NCBI RefSeq assembly: GCF_026017845.1
Contig: NZ_CP100416.1
Span: 3,316,848-3,380,847, forward strand
From: Amycolatopsis mediterranei
GTDB lineage: Bacteria; Actinomycetota; Actinomycetes; Mycobacteriales; Pseudonocardiaceae
Length of the DNA: 64,000 nucleotides
Direction of reading: 5' to 3'
The position numbers and the translations under genes were made by a program. Position 1 is the stretch's first letter. Each line of letters starts with the position of its first letter. The notes below the pieces were generated by a model. The model did no database searches and was not told the origin of the DNA. It worked only from the letters and a program-made list of their open reading frames with translations. Shown here one piece after another: positions 51,798-60,262 of the stretch.

Positions 51798-53036
51798 ATG
51801 CGCTTCCGCCGAACCGCTGTGGTCCTGGCCGTTTCCGCTTCGCTGCTGGCTCCGGCGACAGCGGAAGCCGCGCCCTCGGGCGGGGCCCCACCGGGTTGGG
51901 TGACCTTGACCGAGTCCTCGCTCGAAGGCGTGCACGGCACCGCCCCCGACGTCACCATCCGCAACGTGCTCACCGTGACCGCCGCCGGGACGGCGCTGCG
52001 GGTGCGGCTGAGCAACCCCTTCGGCGCCACCGCGATGACCGTGCGGTCGGTGTGGGCCGGGCGGCAGCCGTCGACGAATTCGCCCGCGCTCGCGCCGGGA
52101 TCGAACCACCGGGCCACCTTCGGCTTCCGGCACACCGTGACGATCCCGCCGGGCGCCAGCGTGTGGACCGACCCGCTGCCGTTGCCGGTCCGGCGCGGCG
52201 ACCACGTCGCGGTGAGCGTCTACGCGCCGGGTGCGCCGGTCGACGACCACACCTTCCCGCCGCCGGCGACGGACACGCCCGGGTCGTTCACTTCGGCCGG
52301 GCCCGGTGACGCCGGAGCGGACGAGTCGGGGAGTGCGTACGGCCCCTTCGCGCCCGGCGTGCTGTGGTGGACGGACGCGATCAGCGCCGTGTCACCCGCC
52401 CGCGGCACGATCGTCGCCCTCGGCGACTCGATCACCGACGGCTACAACGCCTTCGGCGGCGGTCCGCGCTGGACCGACGTGCTCGCCGAGCGCATGGAGA
52501 CGCTCCCGCCGTGGCGGCGGCTGTCGGTGGCCAACGCGGGCATCAGCGGCAACACCGTCAGCGTCCAGCCGAACCCGTACGACCCCACCGGCCAGTGCTG
52601 CGGGCCGCCCGCGCCGGTGCGGCTCGACCGGGACGTGCTTTCGCTGCCCGGCGTGCGGTACGTCCTGCTCCTGGAGGGGACGAACGACCTCGGCGGCGGC
52701 GACAACGCACCCCCGGCCCCGGCCGCGCAGGTCATCGACGCCATGCGCACCATCGCCGGGCGGGTGCACGCGGCGGGCCACCGGATCGTCGGCGCGACGA
52801 TCCTGCCGATGTGCAACGCGGCCGGCAGCGCGAAGGAACAGGCGCGGCTCGCGGTCGACGCCTGGATCCGGACGTCCGGGACGTTCGACGCGGTGCTCGA
52901 CTTCGACGCCGTGCTGCGCGACCCGGCCGACCCGACGGTCATCCGCGCGGACTGGCGCACCGACTGCTACCACCCCAATGCGGCAGGCGACCGGATCCTC
53001 GGCGATTCGATCGACCTGAAGGTGTTCGCCCGCTGA
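51798..53036 (+). CDS. Secreted SGNH/GDSL-family hydrolase
   Basis: A 412-residue exported esterase. Signal peptide MRFRRTAVVLAVSASLLAPATAEA with cleavage near AEAAP. An N-terminal beta-rich domain (residues about 30-200) precedes the hydrolase fold. Block I is ALGDSITDGY with the catalytic Ser, block II GISGN, block III LLEGTNDLGGG with the oxyanion Asn, and block V DCYHPNAAG with the Asp and His. Such proteins deacetylate polysaccharides, and the neighbouring arabinan genes make an acetylated plant glycan plausible, but the substrate is unproven. RBS GGAAAGGA. Confidence 0.9.
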   Translation: MRFRRTAVVLAVSASLLAPATAEAAPSGGAPPGWVTLTESSLEGVHGTAPDVTIRNVLTVTAAGTALRVRLSNPFGATAMTVRSVWAGRQPSTNSPALAPGSNHRATFGFRHTVTIPPGASVWTDPLPLPVRRGDHVAVSVYAPGAPVDDHTFPPPATDTPGSFTSAGPGDAGADESGSAYGPFAPGVLWWTDAISAVSPARGTIVALGDSITDGYNAFGGGPRWTDVLAERMETLPPWRRLSVANAGISGNTVSVQPNPYDPTGQCCGPPAPVRLDRDVLSLPGVRYVLLLEGTNDLGGGDNAPPAPAAQVIDAMRTIAGRVHAAGHRIVGATILPMCNAAGSAKEQARLAVDAWIRTSGTFDAVLDFDAVLRDPADPTVIRADWRTDCYHPNAAGDRILGDSIDLKVFAR

Positions 53037-53050
53037 AACCGCGGCCGCTG

Positions 53051-53209
53051 CTACGTCGTACCGGAGGCCGCGCGGCGACGGCCGGGCGTGGGCTGCGGGG
53101 GCGTCCGGCCGGTGCCGCCGCGGACCGGTGCCGGAGCGGGGTCCGGCTCCTGGGCCTCGGCCCGGCGGCGGCCGATGACGGTGACGATCAGGTGGTCGAG
53201 GGGTGACAT
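53051..53209 (-). CDS. Possible small basic protein (52 residues)
   Basis: ATG 53209 is preceded by GGAGAGG. The frame reads MSPLDHLIVTVIGRRRAEAQ then a Pro/Arg-rich tail. Codon use is GC-rich but the tail looks low-complexity, so coding is uncertain. It lies between the SGNH hydrolase and the LacI operator site at 53292, transcribed in the direction of lacI; if real, it might be the last gene of that unit. Confidence 0.35.
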   Translation of the reverse strand: MSPLDHLIVTVIGRRRAEAQEPDPAPAPVRGGTGRTPPQPTPGRRRAASGTT

Positions 53210-53291
53210 CGAGGCCTCTCCGCTACTCGGGTCTTCCCCCTCCGGATTCCGAACTTCCCGCCGTGCGGCAGCTCGAAACCGGGGGGCGGAG

Positions 53292-53313
53292 CCGGTCGAA
53301 CCGGTTCGACCGG
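53292..53313. promoter_or_regulatory. Perfect 22-bp LacI-type palindrome downstream of lacI
   Basis: Centred on TCGAACCGGTTCGA and extended by CCGG on both sides, it lies 14 bp past the lacI stop. The same core occurs twice in the lacI/importer intergenic region about 1.1 kb away, so repression by looping is possible. Confidence 0.7.
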
Positions 53314-53326
53314 CAGGCGCCGGCGA

Positions 53327-54340
53327 TCAGCCGTGGCGCCGGGCGCCCGTGCTCGACCGCAGCGAGATCGGTGGCTCCAGCAGCGCGTGCCGGGGTTCCG
53401 CGCCGGCGTCCGCGATCTGGGCCAGCAGCAGGTCCACCGCCAGCCGTCCCAGTTCCACCGCGGGCACGTCCGCCGCCGTCAGCGGGGGGTGGAAGTCTTC
53501 GGCCAGGCGCTCGGCGATCACCCCCGTCAGCGAAAAGTCGCGCGGGACCTCCAGGCCCGCCCGGTGCAGCGCGCGCTGGACGCCCGGCAGGGCCGCTTCG
53601 TTGATCGTCACCGCCGCCGTCACCGAAGGCCACTGCGTCCGGATCTGCTCGAAGCAGGCCAGGCCCGCGGCCGCTTCGTCCGCGCAGCACACCGTTCGCG
53701 CCGTCAGCCCCCGTGCCGCGGTGGCGTCGAGGAACCCGGTCGCCGAGCGCAGGGCGGGACCGTAGCCCGCCGCGACGAGCTCGGCCGAACGGTTGATGAG
53801 TACCACCTCTTCGTGGCCGAGGTCCGCCAGGTGGTGCACGCAGCGCGTGATCAGCGCGCCGTAGTCGACGTCGACCCACCAGGACGCCCCGGGGTGCTCG
53901 ACGTGGCCGATCGTCACGAACGGCAGGCTCGCCTGGCTCAGCCGCTCGACCCGCGGGTCTTCGAGGAGGATCTCCATCAGGATCACGCCGTCGACCCGCC
54001 GCCCGGTCACGATGCGCTCGAACGACCGGTCGTGGTCGCCGCCGCTGGGGGAGAGCAGGACGTCGAGGTCGTGGGCGGCGGCCGCGTCGACGACGCTGCC
54101 GACGAACCCCAGCTGGACGTCGGTCAACCGGCGGCTGGCCGGCGGCACGACCAGGCCCAGCGTGCGTGTGCGGCCTTCGGCCAGGGCGCGGGCGCTGGCG
54201 TTGGGCCGGTAGCCGAGTTCGGCGATGACGTCGTTGATGCGCTGCACGGTGGCCGCCGAGACCGGTCGCTTGCCGCTGAGGGCGTAGGACACGGTGCTGC
54301 GCGAAACCCCGGCGCGGCGCGCGATCTCCCCGATGTTCAT
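53327..54340 (-). CDS. LacI-family transcriptional repressor
   Basis: A 337-residue sugar-responsive repressor. The N-terminal HTH is MNIGEIARRAGVSRSTVSYALSGKRPVSAATVQRINDVIAELGYRPNASARALAEG, with the hinge helix at the end. The periplasmic-binding-protein-like domain follows (TLGLVVPPASRRLTDVQLGFVGSVVDAA, DGVILMEILLEDPRVERL). ATG 54340. It is divergent from the ABC importer/alpha-glycosidase operon and flanked by three AACCGGTT palindromes. It should repress importer and itself until the imported sugar binds. Confidence 0.94.
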   Translation of the reverse strand: MNIGEIARRAGVSRSTVSYALSGKRPVSAATVQRINDVIAELGYRPNASARALAEGRTRTLGLVVPPASRRLTDVQLGFVGSVVDAAAAHDLDVLLSPSGGDHDRSFERIVTGRRVDGVILMEILLEDPRVERLSQASLPFVTIGHVEHPGASWWVDVDYGALITRCVHHLADLGHEEVVLINRSAELVAAGYGPALRSATGFLDATAARGLTARTVCCADEAAAGLACFEQIRTQWPSVTAAVTINEAALPGVQRALHRAGLEVPRDFSLTGVIAERLAEDFHPPLTAADVPAVELGRLAVDLLLAQIADAGAEPRHALLEPPISLRSSTGARRHG

Positions 54341-54359
54341 GCGACTCCTGACCGTTTTC

Positions 54360-54373
54360 CAGAACCGGTTCGA
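54360..54373. promoter_or_regulatory. LacI operator near the lacI start (CAGAACCGGTTCGA)
   Basis: It matches the TCGAACCGGTTCGA core at 12 of 14 positions and lies 19 bp before the lacI ATG, where it would block lacI itself. Confidence 0.65.
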
Positions 54374-54436
54374 TCGTAGTACACGCAGTATTGCGCAGGA
54401 GTGCTCGCGGGGTTTACGGTGACGCGGCCTCCATCG

Positions 54437-54450
54437 TCGAACCGGTTCGA
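54437..54450. promoter_or_regulatory. LacI operator of the importer operon (TCGAACCGGTTCGA)
   Basis: A perfect 14-bp palindrome, flanked by a nearly symmetric ATC/GAT, 53 bp before the start of the binding-protein gene. It is 77 bp from the lacI-proximal copy. Confidence 0.8.
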
Positions 54451-54503
54451 TGATGGACCGACCGCCTCCAGGTCGTCGCTGGTGCCGACAGGAAGGACCC
54501 TCC

Positions 54504-55751
54504 ATGAAGCGTCACCCGATCATCCGGTTGCTGTCGGTGGCCGTCGCCGCGACGACACTGGCCGCCTGCTCCTCCGGGACGGCCCCCAGCGGGGGAACGG
54601 GCGGCACCGGCGCCGGCGGCGCGTTCACCGTCTGGGACCCCTATCCCCAATTCGACGCGAGCTCCGCCTGGGCGAAGGTCGTCGACAAGTGCGGCGCCGA
54701 CGCCGGGGTCAAGATCGCGCGGCAGGCGTTCGACACGACCGACCTCACCAACAAGGTGCTGCTCGCCGCCCAGCAGAACACCGCGCCGAACGTCCTCGTG
54801 GTCGACAACCCGGTCGTGTCCACCCTGGCCGAGGGCGGGGTGCTCAAGTCCAATGCGGACACCGGGCTCGACGCCGCGCAGGCCGCCCCGAACCTGCTCG
54901 CCGCCGCCGACGTCAAGGGCCAGGTGTACGGCGTCCCGATCGGGGCGAACACGCTGGCCCTCTACTACAACAAGGCCGTGCTGACCGGGGCGGGTGTCGA
55001 CCCGGCGTCCGTGCGCGACTGGGCCTCGCTCGAGGCCGCGCTGGCCAAGGTGCACGCCGCGGGCAAGAAGGGCATCACGTTCTCCGCCATCGGCACCGAA
55101 GAGGGCAGCTTCCAGTTCCTGCCGTGGTTCTGGGGCTCGGGCGCGAACCTGACCGACCTCGCTTCGGCCGGCGCGGTCTCGGCGCTCGCGCAGTGGAAGT
55201 CGTGGCTGGACAAGGGGTACGCCCCGAACTCGGTGGTCGGCAACACGCAGACCACCAGCTGGCAGGAGTTCGCGACGGGCGACTACGCCTTCGCCGAGAA
55301 CGGCACCTGGCAGCTGCAGAACGCGAAGAAGGCGGGCTTCGACTACGGCGTCCTCCCGATCCCGGCGCGCGCCGGGGGAGCGGCCCCGGCGCCGACCGGC
55401 GGCGAGTTCGTCACCGTGCCCGTCCAGAGCAGCCCGGACGCCGAGAAGACCGCGGGCAAGATCGCGTCCTGCCTGACCAGCCCGGCCAACGTCCTCGACT
55501 CCGACACCGCGCTGACCTACGTCTCCGCCGTGCCGTCCGTGCAGGAGAAGCAGGTCGCCGCCCAGCCGGAGCTGAAGGTGTGGGTCGACGCGGTCAAGGT
55601 CGCGAAGGGCCGCACCGGCGACAACCTCGGCACCCGGTACCCGCGGATCTCCGAACCGCTCTGGGGTGCCGTGCAGGCCGCGCTCACCGGCGCGAAGGCC
55701 CCGGACGCCGCGCTCGCGGCCGCGCAGGCGACCGCCGCGTCGGCGAAGTAG
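54504..55751 (+). CDS. Sugar ABC transporter substrate-binding lipoprotein
   Basis: A 415-residue extracellular binding protein of the CUT1 (maltose-type) class. A lipoprotein signal with lipobox LAAC (TTLAACSSG) anchors it to the membrane. Typical features are GVKIARQAFDTTDLTNKVLLAAQQNTAPNVLVVDNPVV, KGQVYGVPIGANTLALYYNKAVL and the DYAFAENGTWQLQ segment. GGAAGGA precedes ATG 54504. First gene of the LacI-controlled operon with two permeases and an alpha-glycosidase. No ATPase is present, so a shared MsiK-type ATPase encoded elsewhere is expected, as in other actinomycetes. Confidence 0.93.
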   Translation: MKRHPIIRLLSVAVAATTLAACSSGTAPSGGTGGTGAGGAFTVWDPYPQFDASSAWAKVVDKCGADAGVKIARQAFDTTDLTNKVLLAAQQNTAPNVLVVDNPVVSTLAEGGVLKSNADTGLDAAQAAPNLLAAADVKGQVYGVPIGANTLALYYNKAVLTGAGVDPASVRDWASLEAALAKVHAAGKKGITFSAIGTEEGSFQFLPWFWGSGANLTDLASAGAVSALAQWKSWLDKGYAPNSVVGNTQTTSWQEFATGDYAFAENGTWQLQNAKKAGFDYGVLPIPARAGGAAPAPTGGEFVTVPVQSSPDAEKTAGKIASCLTSPANVLDSDTALTYVSAVPSVQEKQVAAQPELKVWVDAVKVAKGRTGDNLGTRYPRISEPLWGAVQAALTGAKAPDAALAAAQATAASAK

Positions 55752-55759
55752 GCCTGCTC

Positions 55760-56704
55760 GTGCAGGACACCCGTGAACCGGTGACCGTCCGTCCGGCCGC
55801 GCGAGCGCCCGGGCGGACGGGCCGCCGCCGGCCGCAGCTGCTCGCGTGGGCGTTCCTCGCCCCGCTCGTCGCCTACCTCGTGCTCTGCTACGGCTATCCG
55901 CTGGTGACGAACGTCGATCTCAGCCTGCGCAGCTACACGGTCCGCACCTTCGTCCACGGCGGGGCGCCGCTGGTCTGGTTCGACAACTACGCAACCGTGT
56001 TCGCCGATCCGACCTTCCGCACCGCCCTGCTCGACACGCTCGTCTTCACGGCCGCGTCGCTGCTGTTCCAGTACGGCTTCGGCTTGGCACTGGCGGTGTT
56101 CTTCGCCCGCCACTTCCGGCTGGGTCCGACACTGCGCGCGCTGTTCCTCGTGCCCTGGCTGCTGCCGCTGATCGTCTCGGGATCGACCTGGGCGTGGCTG
56201 CTCAACAGCGAGTCCGGGGTGGTCAACTCCGTGCTGGGCTGGTTCGGCGCCGGCCGGATCGACTGGCTGACGTCGCCGTCGTGGTCGCTGGTCTCGGTGA
56301 TCATCGCCAACATCTGGATCGGCGTGCCGTTCAACCTCGTCGTGCTGCACAGCGGCCTGCAGAACATCCCGGCCGAGGTGTACGAGGCGGCGTCGCTCGA
56401 CGGCGCCGGGGCGTGGCAGCGGTTCCGGCACGTCACCTTCCCGCTGCTGCGCCCGGTTTCGGCGATCACCCTGCTGCTGGGGCTGGTCTACACGCTCAAG
56501 GTGTTCGACGTCATCTGGATCATGACCAAGGGCGGGCCCGGCGGGTCGTCGACCACCCTGGCCACCTGGTCCTACCAGCTCGGGTTCGGCAGCATGCTGC
56601 CGCGGTTCGGGCCCAGCGCGGCCGTGGGCAACGTGCTCATCCTGCTGGCCCTGGTCGCGGGCCTGCTCTACATCCGCGCGCAGCGCAGGCAGGAGGAGCC
56701 GTGA
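55760..56704 (+). CDS. Sugar ABC transporter permease (MalF-like)
   Basis: A 314-residue membrane subunit with six helices. The EAA loop contacting the ATPase is VYEAASLDGAGAWQRFRHVTFPLLRP. It begins 8 bp after the binding-protein stop. The GTG at 55760 is used; GTG 55781 is an alternative. It ends PQ-free with RAQRRQEEP, overlapping the next permease by GTGA, so the two are coupled. It forms the channel with the second permease. Confidence 0.92.
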   Translation: MQDTREPVTVRPAARAPGRTGRRRPQLLAWAFLAPLVAYLVLCYGYPLVTNVDLSLRSYTVRTFVHGGAPLVWFDNYATVFADPTFRTALLDTLVFTAASLLFQYGFGLALAVFFARHFRLGPTLRALFLVPWLLPLIVSGSTWAWLLNSESGVVNSVLGWFGAGRIDWLTSPSWSLVSVIIANIWIGVPFNLVVLHSGLQNIPAEVYEAASLDGAGAWQRFRHVTFPLLRPVSAITLLLGLVYTLKVFDVIWIMTKGGPGGSSTTLATWSYQLGFGSMLPRFGPSAAVGNVLILLALVAGLLYIRAQRRQEEP

Positions 56705-57510
56705 TCCGCCGCTGGCGCACCGCGGTGGGGCTGGTCCTCACCGCCGTGATGCTGTTCCCCGTCTACTGGATGGTCAACGTGTCGCTGACCCCGGCCGGGC
56801 GGATGCGCAAGTCGCCGCCCGACTGGTTCCCCGCCGCGCCGACGTTCGAAGGCTACGAGCGGGTCCTGCGCGAGCAGCTCCCGTACTTCGCCACCAGCCT
56901 GCTCGTCGCGCTCGGCACCGTCGCGCTGACGCTGGCCCTGGCCGCGCCGTCGGCGTACGCGCTGGCCAAGCTGCGCCCGCGCGGGCACCGGGCGCTCGGG
57001 TTCGTGCTGCTCGTCGCCCAGATGATCCCCGGCATCATCATGGCGCTGGGCTTCTACGGCATTTATGTCTCGCTGGGCATCACCAACACCGCCTGGGGCC
57101 TGGTCCTCGCCGATTCGACGATCGCGGTGCCGTTCGCCGTGCTGATCCTCACCTCGTTCATGGCTTCGGTGCCGGACGAGCTCGTCCAGGCGGCCACGAT
57201 CGACGGCGCGGGCGCGGTGCGCGCGTTCTGGTCGGTGGTGCTGCCCGCGAGCCGCAACGGGGTCGTCACGGCCGGGCTGTTTTCGTTCCTGTGGGCCTGG
57301 TCGGACTTCGTCTTCGCGGCGACGCTCGACGGCGGCGGTTCGCTGCGGCCGCTGACCCTGGGTATCTACCGCTACATCGGCAACAACAACCAGGAGTGGA
57401 ACTCCATCATGGCCACGGCGGTGGTCGCCTCCGTCCCGGCCGCCGTGCTCCTCGTGCTGGCGCAGCGGTTCGTCGCCGCCGGCGTCACCGCGGGCGCCGT
57501 CAAGGACTGA
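56701..57510 (+). CDS. Sugar ABC transporter permease (MalG-like)
   Basis: A 269-residue inner-membrane subunit with six helices. The EAA loop is ELVQAATIDGAGAVRAFWSVVLPASRNG, and FPVYWMVNVSLTP is the usual first-helix end. GGAGGAGCC precedes the GTG at 56701, which overlaps the previous stop. It pairs with the MalF-like permease. Confidence 0.93.
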   Translation: MIRRWRTAVGLVLTAVMLFPVYWMVNVSLTPAGRMRKSPPDWFPAAPTFEGYERVLREQLPYFATSLLVALGTVALTLALAAPSAYALAKLRPRGHRALGFVLLVAQMIPGIIMALGFYGIYVSLGITNTAWGLVLADSTIAVPFAVLILTSFMASVPDELVQAATIDGAGAVRAFWSVVLPASRNGVVTAGLFSFLWAWSDFVFAATLDGGGSLRPLTLGIYRYIGNNNQEWNSIMATAVVASVPAAVLLVLAQRFVAAGVTAGAVKD

Positions 57511-57536
57511 GCCCCTCTCCCGAAAGGACGAACCCT

Positions 57537-59243
57537 GTGCCCACGGGCGAATTCTCGCTGCGGGAAATTCCGTTCAGCCACCCGGGATCGTGGTTCGACG
57601 TCTCCCCGGTGGTGGCCCAGGCCACCTACGCCGACGACCTGCACCTGGTGTCCCACCGCCACGGCATGCACGCCGTCCTGGCGCTGGTCCCCGAACGCGG
57701 CGGGGAGCGGGCGGCGGTCCCGGCCGGCGCCACGCCGTCCGCGCTCACCTGGGGGGCCGGCGAGGAGCGGATCACGGCGGCGTTCGCGGCGCCGGACGCG
57801 CTCCGGATCGCCGGGCGCGGCCTGAGCTTGCGGATCCGCGCGGCGGAGCCCACGCTGACCCCGTTCACCGGCACCTACTTCTTCGCCGATCCGGTCGACG
57901 GCGCGGCCGTGTTCACCTCCTACGAAACCGGGCACCGCTACCGCGTCACCGTCCTTTCCGGACACGTACGGCACATCGGCGCCGAAGCGCTCGGCACGGC
58001 CGAGCGGGCGGTCGTCGTCAGCGGCGACACCTGGGAGGTGGCGATCGAGGAACTCCCCGGCGCCCGCGAGCCGTACTCGCCGGCACCGGCGTTCGACGGC
58101 GTGGTCGCCGCCGCCGAGGCCGGGTTCACCACCTTCGCCGACGCGGTCGCGCCGTGGCGCGGTGAGCGCACGCCGGCGGCCGAGCTCGCCTGTTACGTGC
58201 TCTGGTCGGCCATCGTGGCCCCGGCCGGGTTCGTCGGCCGCCCGGCCGTGCTGATGTCGAAGCACTGGATGGACAAGGTGTGGAGCTGGGACCACTGCTT
58301 CAACGCGCTCGCGCTGGCCGGCGGCCGGCCGGAGCTGGCCTGGGACCAGGTCCAGGTCGTCTTCGACCACCAGGACGACCGGGGCGCGCTGCCCGACTCG
58401 ATCACCCACGCCGAGGTGCTGCGCAACTTCGTCAAACCGCCCATCCACGGCTGGGCGCTGAGCCGCCTGCGCGGCCGCCTTCCCGGTGGCCTGCCCGAAA
58501 CCGGGCTCGCCTACCGGCAGCTGGCGGCGTGGACGACCTTCTGGCTCGAACACCGCCGCGTGCCGGGCGGGCCGCTCGCCCACTACGAGCACGGCAACGA
58601 CAGCGGCTGGGACAACGCGACGCCGTTCGCCGAGCAGCGGCTCGTGCAGACCCCGGACCTCGCCGCGTTCCTGGTGCTGCAGCTGAAGGAACTGGCCCTG
58701 CTCGCCGCCGGGGAGGGGGATCCCGCCGCGGCCGCGCGGTGGGACGCCGAAGCGGAAAGCATGCTGGCGGCGCTGCTCGGCGAGCTGTGGGACGGCACGA
58801 AGTTCGTCAGCCGCACGGCTGCCACCGGAGCGGTGCACTCCGGGGCGAGCCTGCTGGAGCTGATGCCGATCGTGCTCGGCGAGCACCTGCCGCCGGACGT
58901 CCGGGACAAGGTCGTGGCCGGGCTGGAGACGCACCTCACCGGCGTCGGCCTGGCGACCGAGCGGCCGGCGTCGGCGTTCTACGAGCCGGACGGCTACTGG
59001 CGCGGTCCGGTGTGGGCGCCCGTCACCGTGCTGATCGAAGACGGCCTCCGCCGCGCCGGCGCGGCCGAGTTCGCCGACCGCGTCAGCGCCCGGTTCCGTG
59101 CGGTGTGCGAGAAGTCCGGGTTCGCCGAGAACTTCGACGCGCTGACCGGGGACGGCCTGCGCGACCGTGCCTACACGTGGACGGCCGCCGCCTACCTCGT
59201 GCTCGCCGGCGACGCCGAACGCCGGATCGCGCAGGGCGGGTAA
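57537..59243 (+). CDS. GH63-like (MGH1-type) cytoplasmic alpha-glycosidase
   Basis: A 568-residue enzyme with no signal peptide. The N-terminal beta-sandwich occupies about 190 residues. The (alpha/alpha)6 barrel has LMSKHWMDKVWSWDHCFNALALA, FDHQDDRGALPDSI, YEHGNDSGWDNATPF holding a probable catalytic Asp, and ERPASAFYEPDGYWRGPVWAPVTVL. This is the arrangement of mannosylglycerate hydrolase-like GH63 relatives. It follows the permeases by 26 bp, so it presumably cleaves the imported glycoside inside the cell. The exact sugar (mannosyl- or glucosylglycerate, or an alpha-disaccharide) is open. GTG 57537 has AAGGAC upstream. Confidence 0.82.
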   Translation: MPTGEFSLREIPFSHPGSWFDVSPVVAQATYADDLHLVSHRHGMHAVLALVPERGGERAAVPAGATPSALTWGAGEERITAAFAAPDALRIAGRGLSLRIRAAEPTLTPFTGTYFFADPVDGAAVFTSYETGHRYRVTVLSGHVRHIGAEALGTAERAVVVSGDTWEVAIEELPGAREPYSPAPAFDGVVAAAEAGFTTFADAVAPWRGERTPAAELACYVLWSAIVAPAGFVGRPAVLMSKHWMDKVWSWDHCFNALALAGGRPELAWDQVQVVFDHQDDRGALPDSITHAEVLRNFVKPPIHGWALSRLRGRLPGGLPETGLAYRQLAAWTTFWLEHRRVPGGPLAHYEHGNDSGWDNATPFAEQRLVQTPDLAAFLVLQLKELALLAAGEGDPAAAARWDAEAESMLAALLGELWDGTKFVSRTAATGAVHSGASLLELMPIVLGEHLPPDVRDKVVAGLETHLTGVGLATERPASAFYEPDGYWRGPVWAPVTVLIEDGLRRAGAAEFADRVSARFRAVCEKSGFAENFDALTGDGLRDRAYTWTAAAYLVLAGDAERRIAQGG

Positions 59244-59341
59244 TGCGCCGGTTTATTCGACCAAATCGACGGGCGTAGGTATTGAAATCATCGATGTCAT
59301 TGTTCGAGTGGGTGGCATGTCGGCAAATCACGGACAGAATC

Positions 59342-59370
59342 TTGACCGGTGGACAAGTGGCCTGTAATAG
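59342..59370 (+). promoter_or_regulatory. Sigma-70-type promoter of the GH12 gene
   Basis: TTGACC (59342-59347) and TAATAG (59365-59370) are 17 bases apart, close to the vegetative consensus, inside an AT-rich 169-bp gap. The gene starts 42 bases further. Confidence 0.65.
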
Positions 59371-59412
59371 TCAGGACGGCCTCCCGTTCGATCACCGGTA
59401 AGGACGATTCCC

Positions 59413-60105
59413 ATGCACAACGTCGTGCGTTCCCTGCTCGTTTCGCTCACCGCGGCCGCCGTGGTGGCGACCACCGCCGGAGTGGCCGAAGCGGCCACCT
59501 GGTCGTCTTCGGACAAGTGGGCGACCTGGTCCAACGGCGGGTACACCGTCCGCAACGACGTCTGGGGCAGTGGTGCCGGTCCCCAGACGATCTGGGCGAA
59601 TTCCTACAGCAACTGGGGGGTGTGGGCGAACCACCCGAACACCGGTGGGATCAAGTCGTACCCGCATTCGGCGAAGAACGTCGGCCGGACGCTCAGCTCG
59701 TTGCGGCAGGTTTCCAGCAGCTTCAACGTGAGCCGCCCGGGCAGTGGCGCGTACGAGACCGCCTATGACATCTGGGCGAACAACAACGCCTACGAAATCA
59801 TGTTGTGGGTCAACAAGCAGGGCGCGGTCGGCCCGCTGGGCAGCAAGCAGACGACGGTCAGCGTCGGCGGCCACACCTGGGACGTCTACAAGGGATCGAA
59901 CGGCTCGAACGCGGTGTTCTCGTTCCTGCGCACGTCGAACACCGACGCCGGCACCGTCGACGTCCTCGCGGTGCTGAACTGGATCAAGGCCCGCGGCTGG
60001 TTCGGGGACGTGACCCTCGGCGAAGTGCAGTTCGGCTTCGAAATCACGTCGTCTTCGGGTGGGTTGAACTTCACCTCCAACAGCTATTCCGTTTCCGCGT
60101 CCTGA
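59413..60105 (+). CDS. Secreted GH12 endo-beta-1,4-glucanase/xyloglucanase
   Basis: A 230-residue exported single-domain enzyme. Signal peptide MHNVVRSLLVSLTAAAVVAT with cleavage near AEAAT. The GH12 jelly roll includes YTVRNDVWGSGAGPQTIWANSYSNWGVWANHP, the nucleophile Glu in AYEIMLWVNKQGAVGPLG and the acid/base Glu in GFEITSSSGGLNF. No carbohydrate-binding module is attached. It has its own strong promoter and no visible regulator site, so it may be expressed independently of the LacI operon. AAGGAC precedes the ATG. Confidence 0.94.
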   Translation: MHNVVRSLLVSLTAAAVVATTAGVAEAATWSSSDKWATWSNGGYTVRNDVWGSGAGPQTIWANSYSNWGVWANHPNTGGIKSYPHSAKNVGRTLSSLRQVSSSFNVSRPGSGAYETAYDIWANNNAYEIMLWVNKQGAVGPLGSKQTTVSVGGHTWDVYKGSNGSNAVFSFLRTSNTDAGTVDVLAVLNWIKARGWFGDVTLGEVQFGFEITSSSGGLNFTSNSYSVSAS

Positions 60106-60178
60106 GAGTTCAGGGCGGCTTCGCTCCACTGAGGTGGGGCGCCCTGCTCGCCCCCGGGGGACGGATTTCCGGCCGCGG

Positions 60179-60239
60179 CGATGCAGTGAATGACTCATTC
60201 CTGGCGTCCGACGCCAGGAATGAGTCATTCACTGCATCG
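60179..60239. repeat. Perfect 61-bp inverted repeat (30-bp arms, 1-nt centre)
   Basis: Left arm 60179-60208 and right arm 60210-60239 are exact complements around one C. Each arm itself contains a palindrome (GAATGACTCATTC / GAATGAGTCATTC), so the element is nested. It lies between the convergent GH12 and TetR genes and could act as a two-way terminator or a cruciform. It is A/T-richer than its surroundings. Confidence 0.9.
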
Positions 60240-60262
60240 GACCAGCCGCCGCCAGGAGACTG

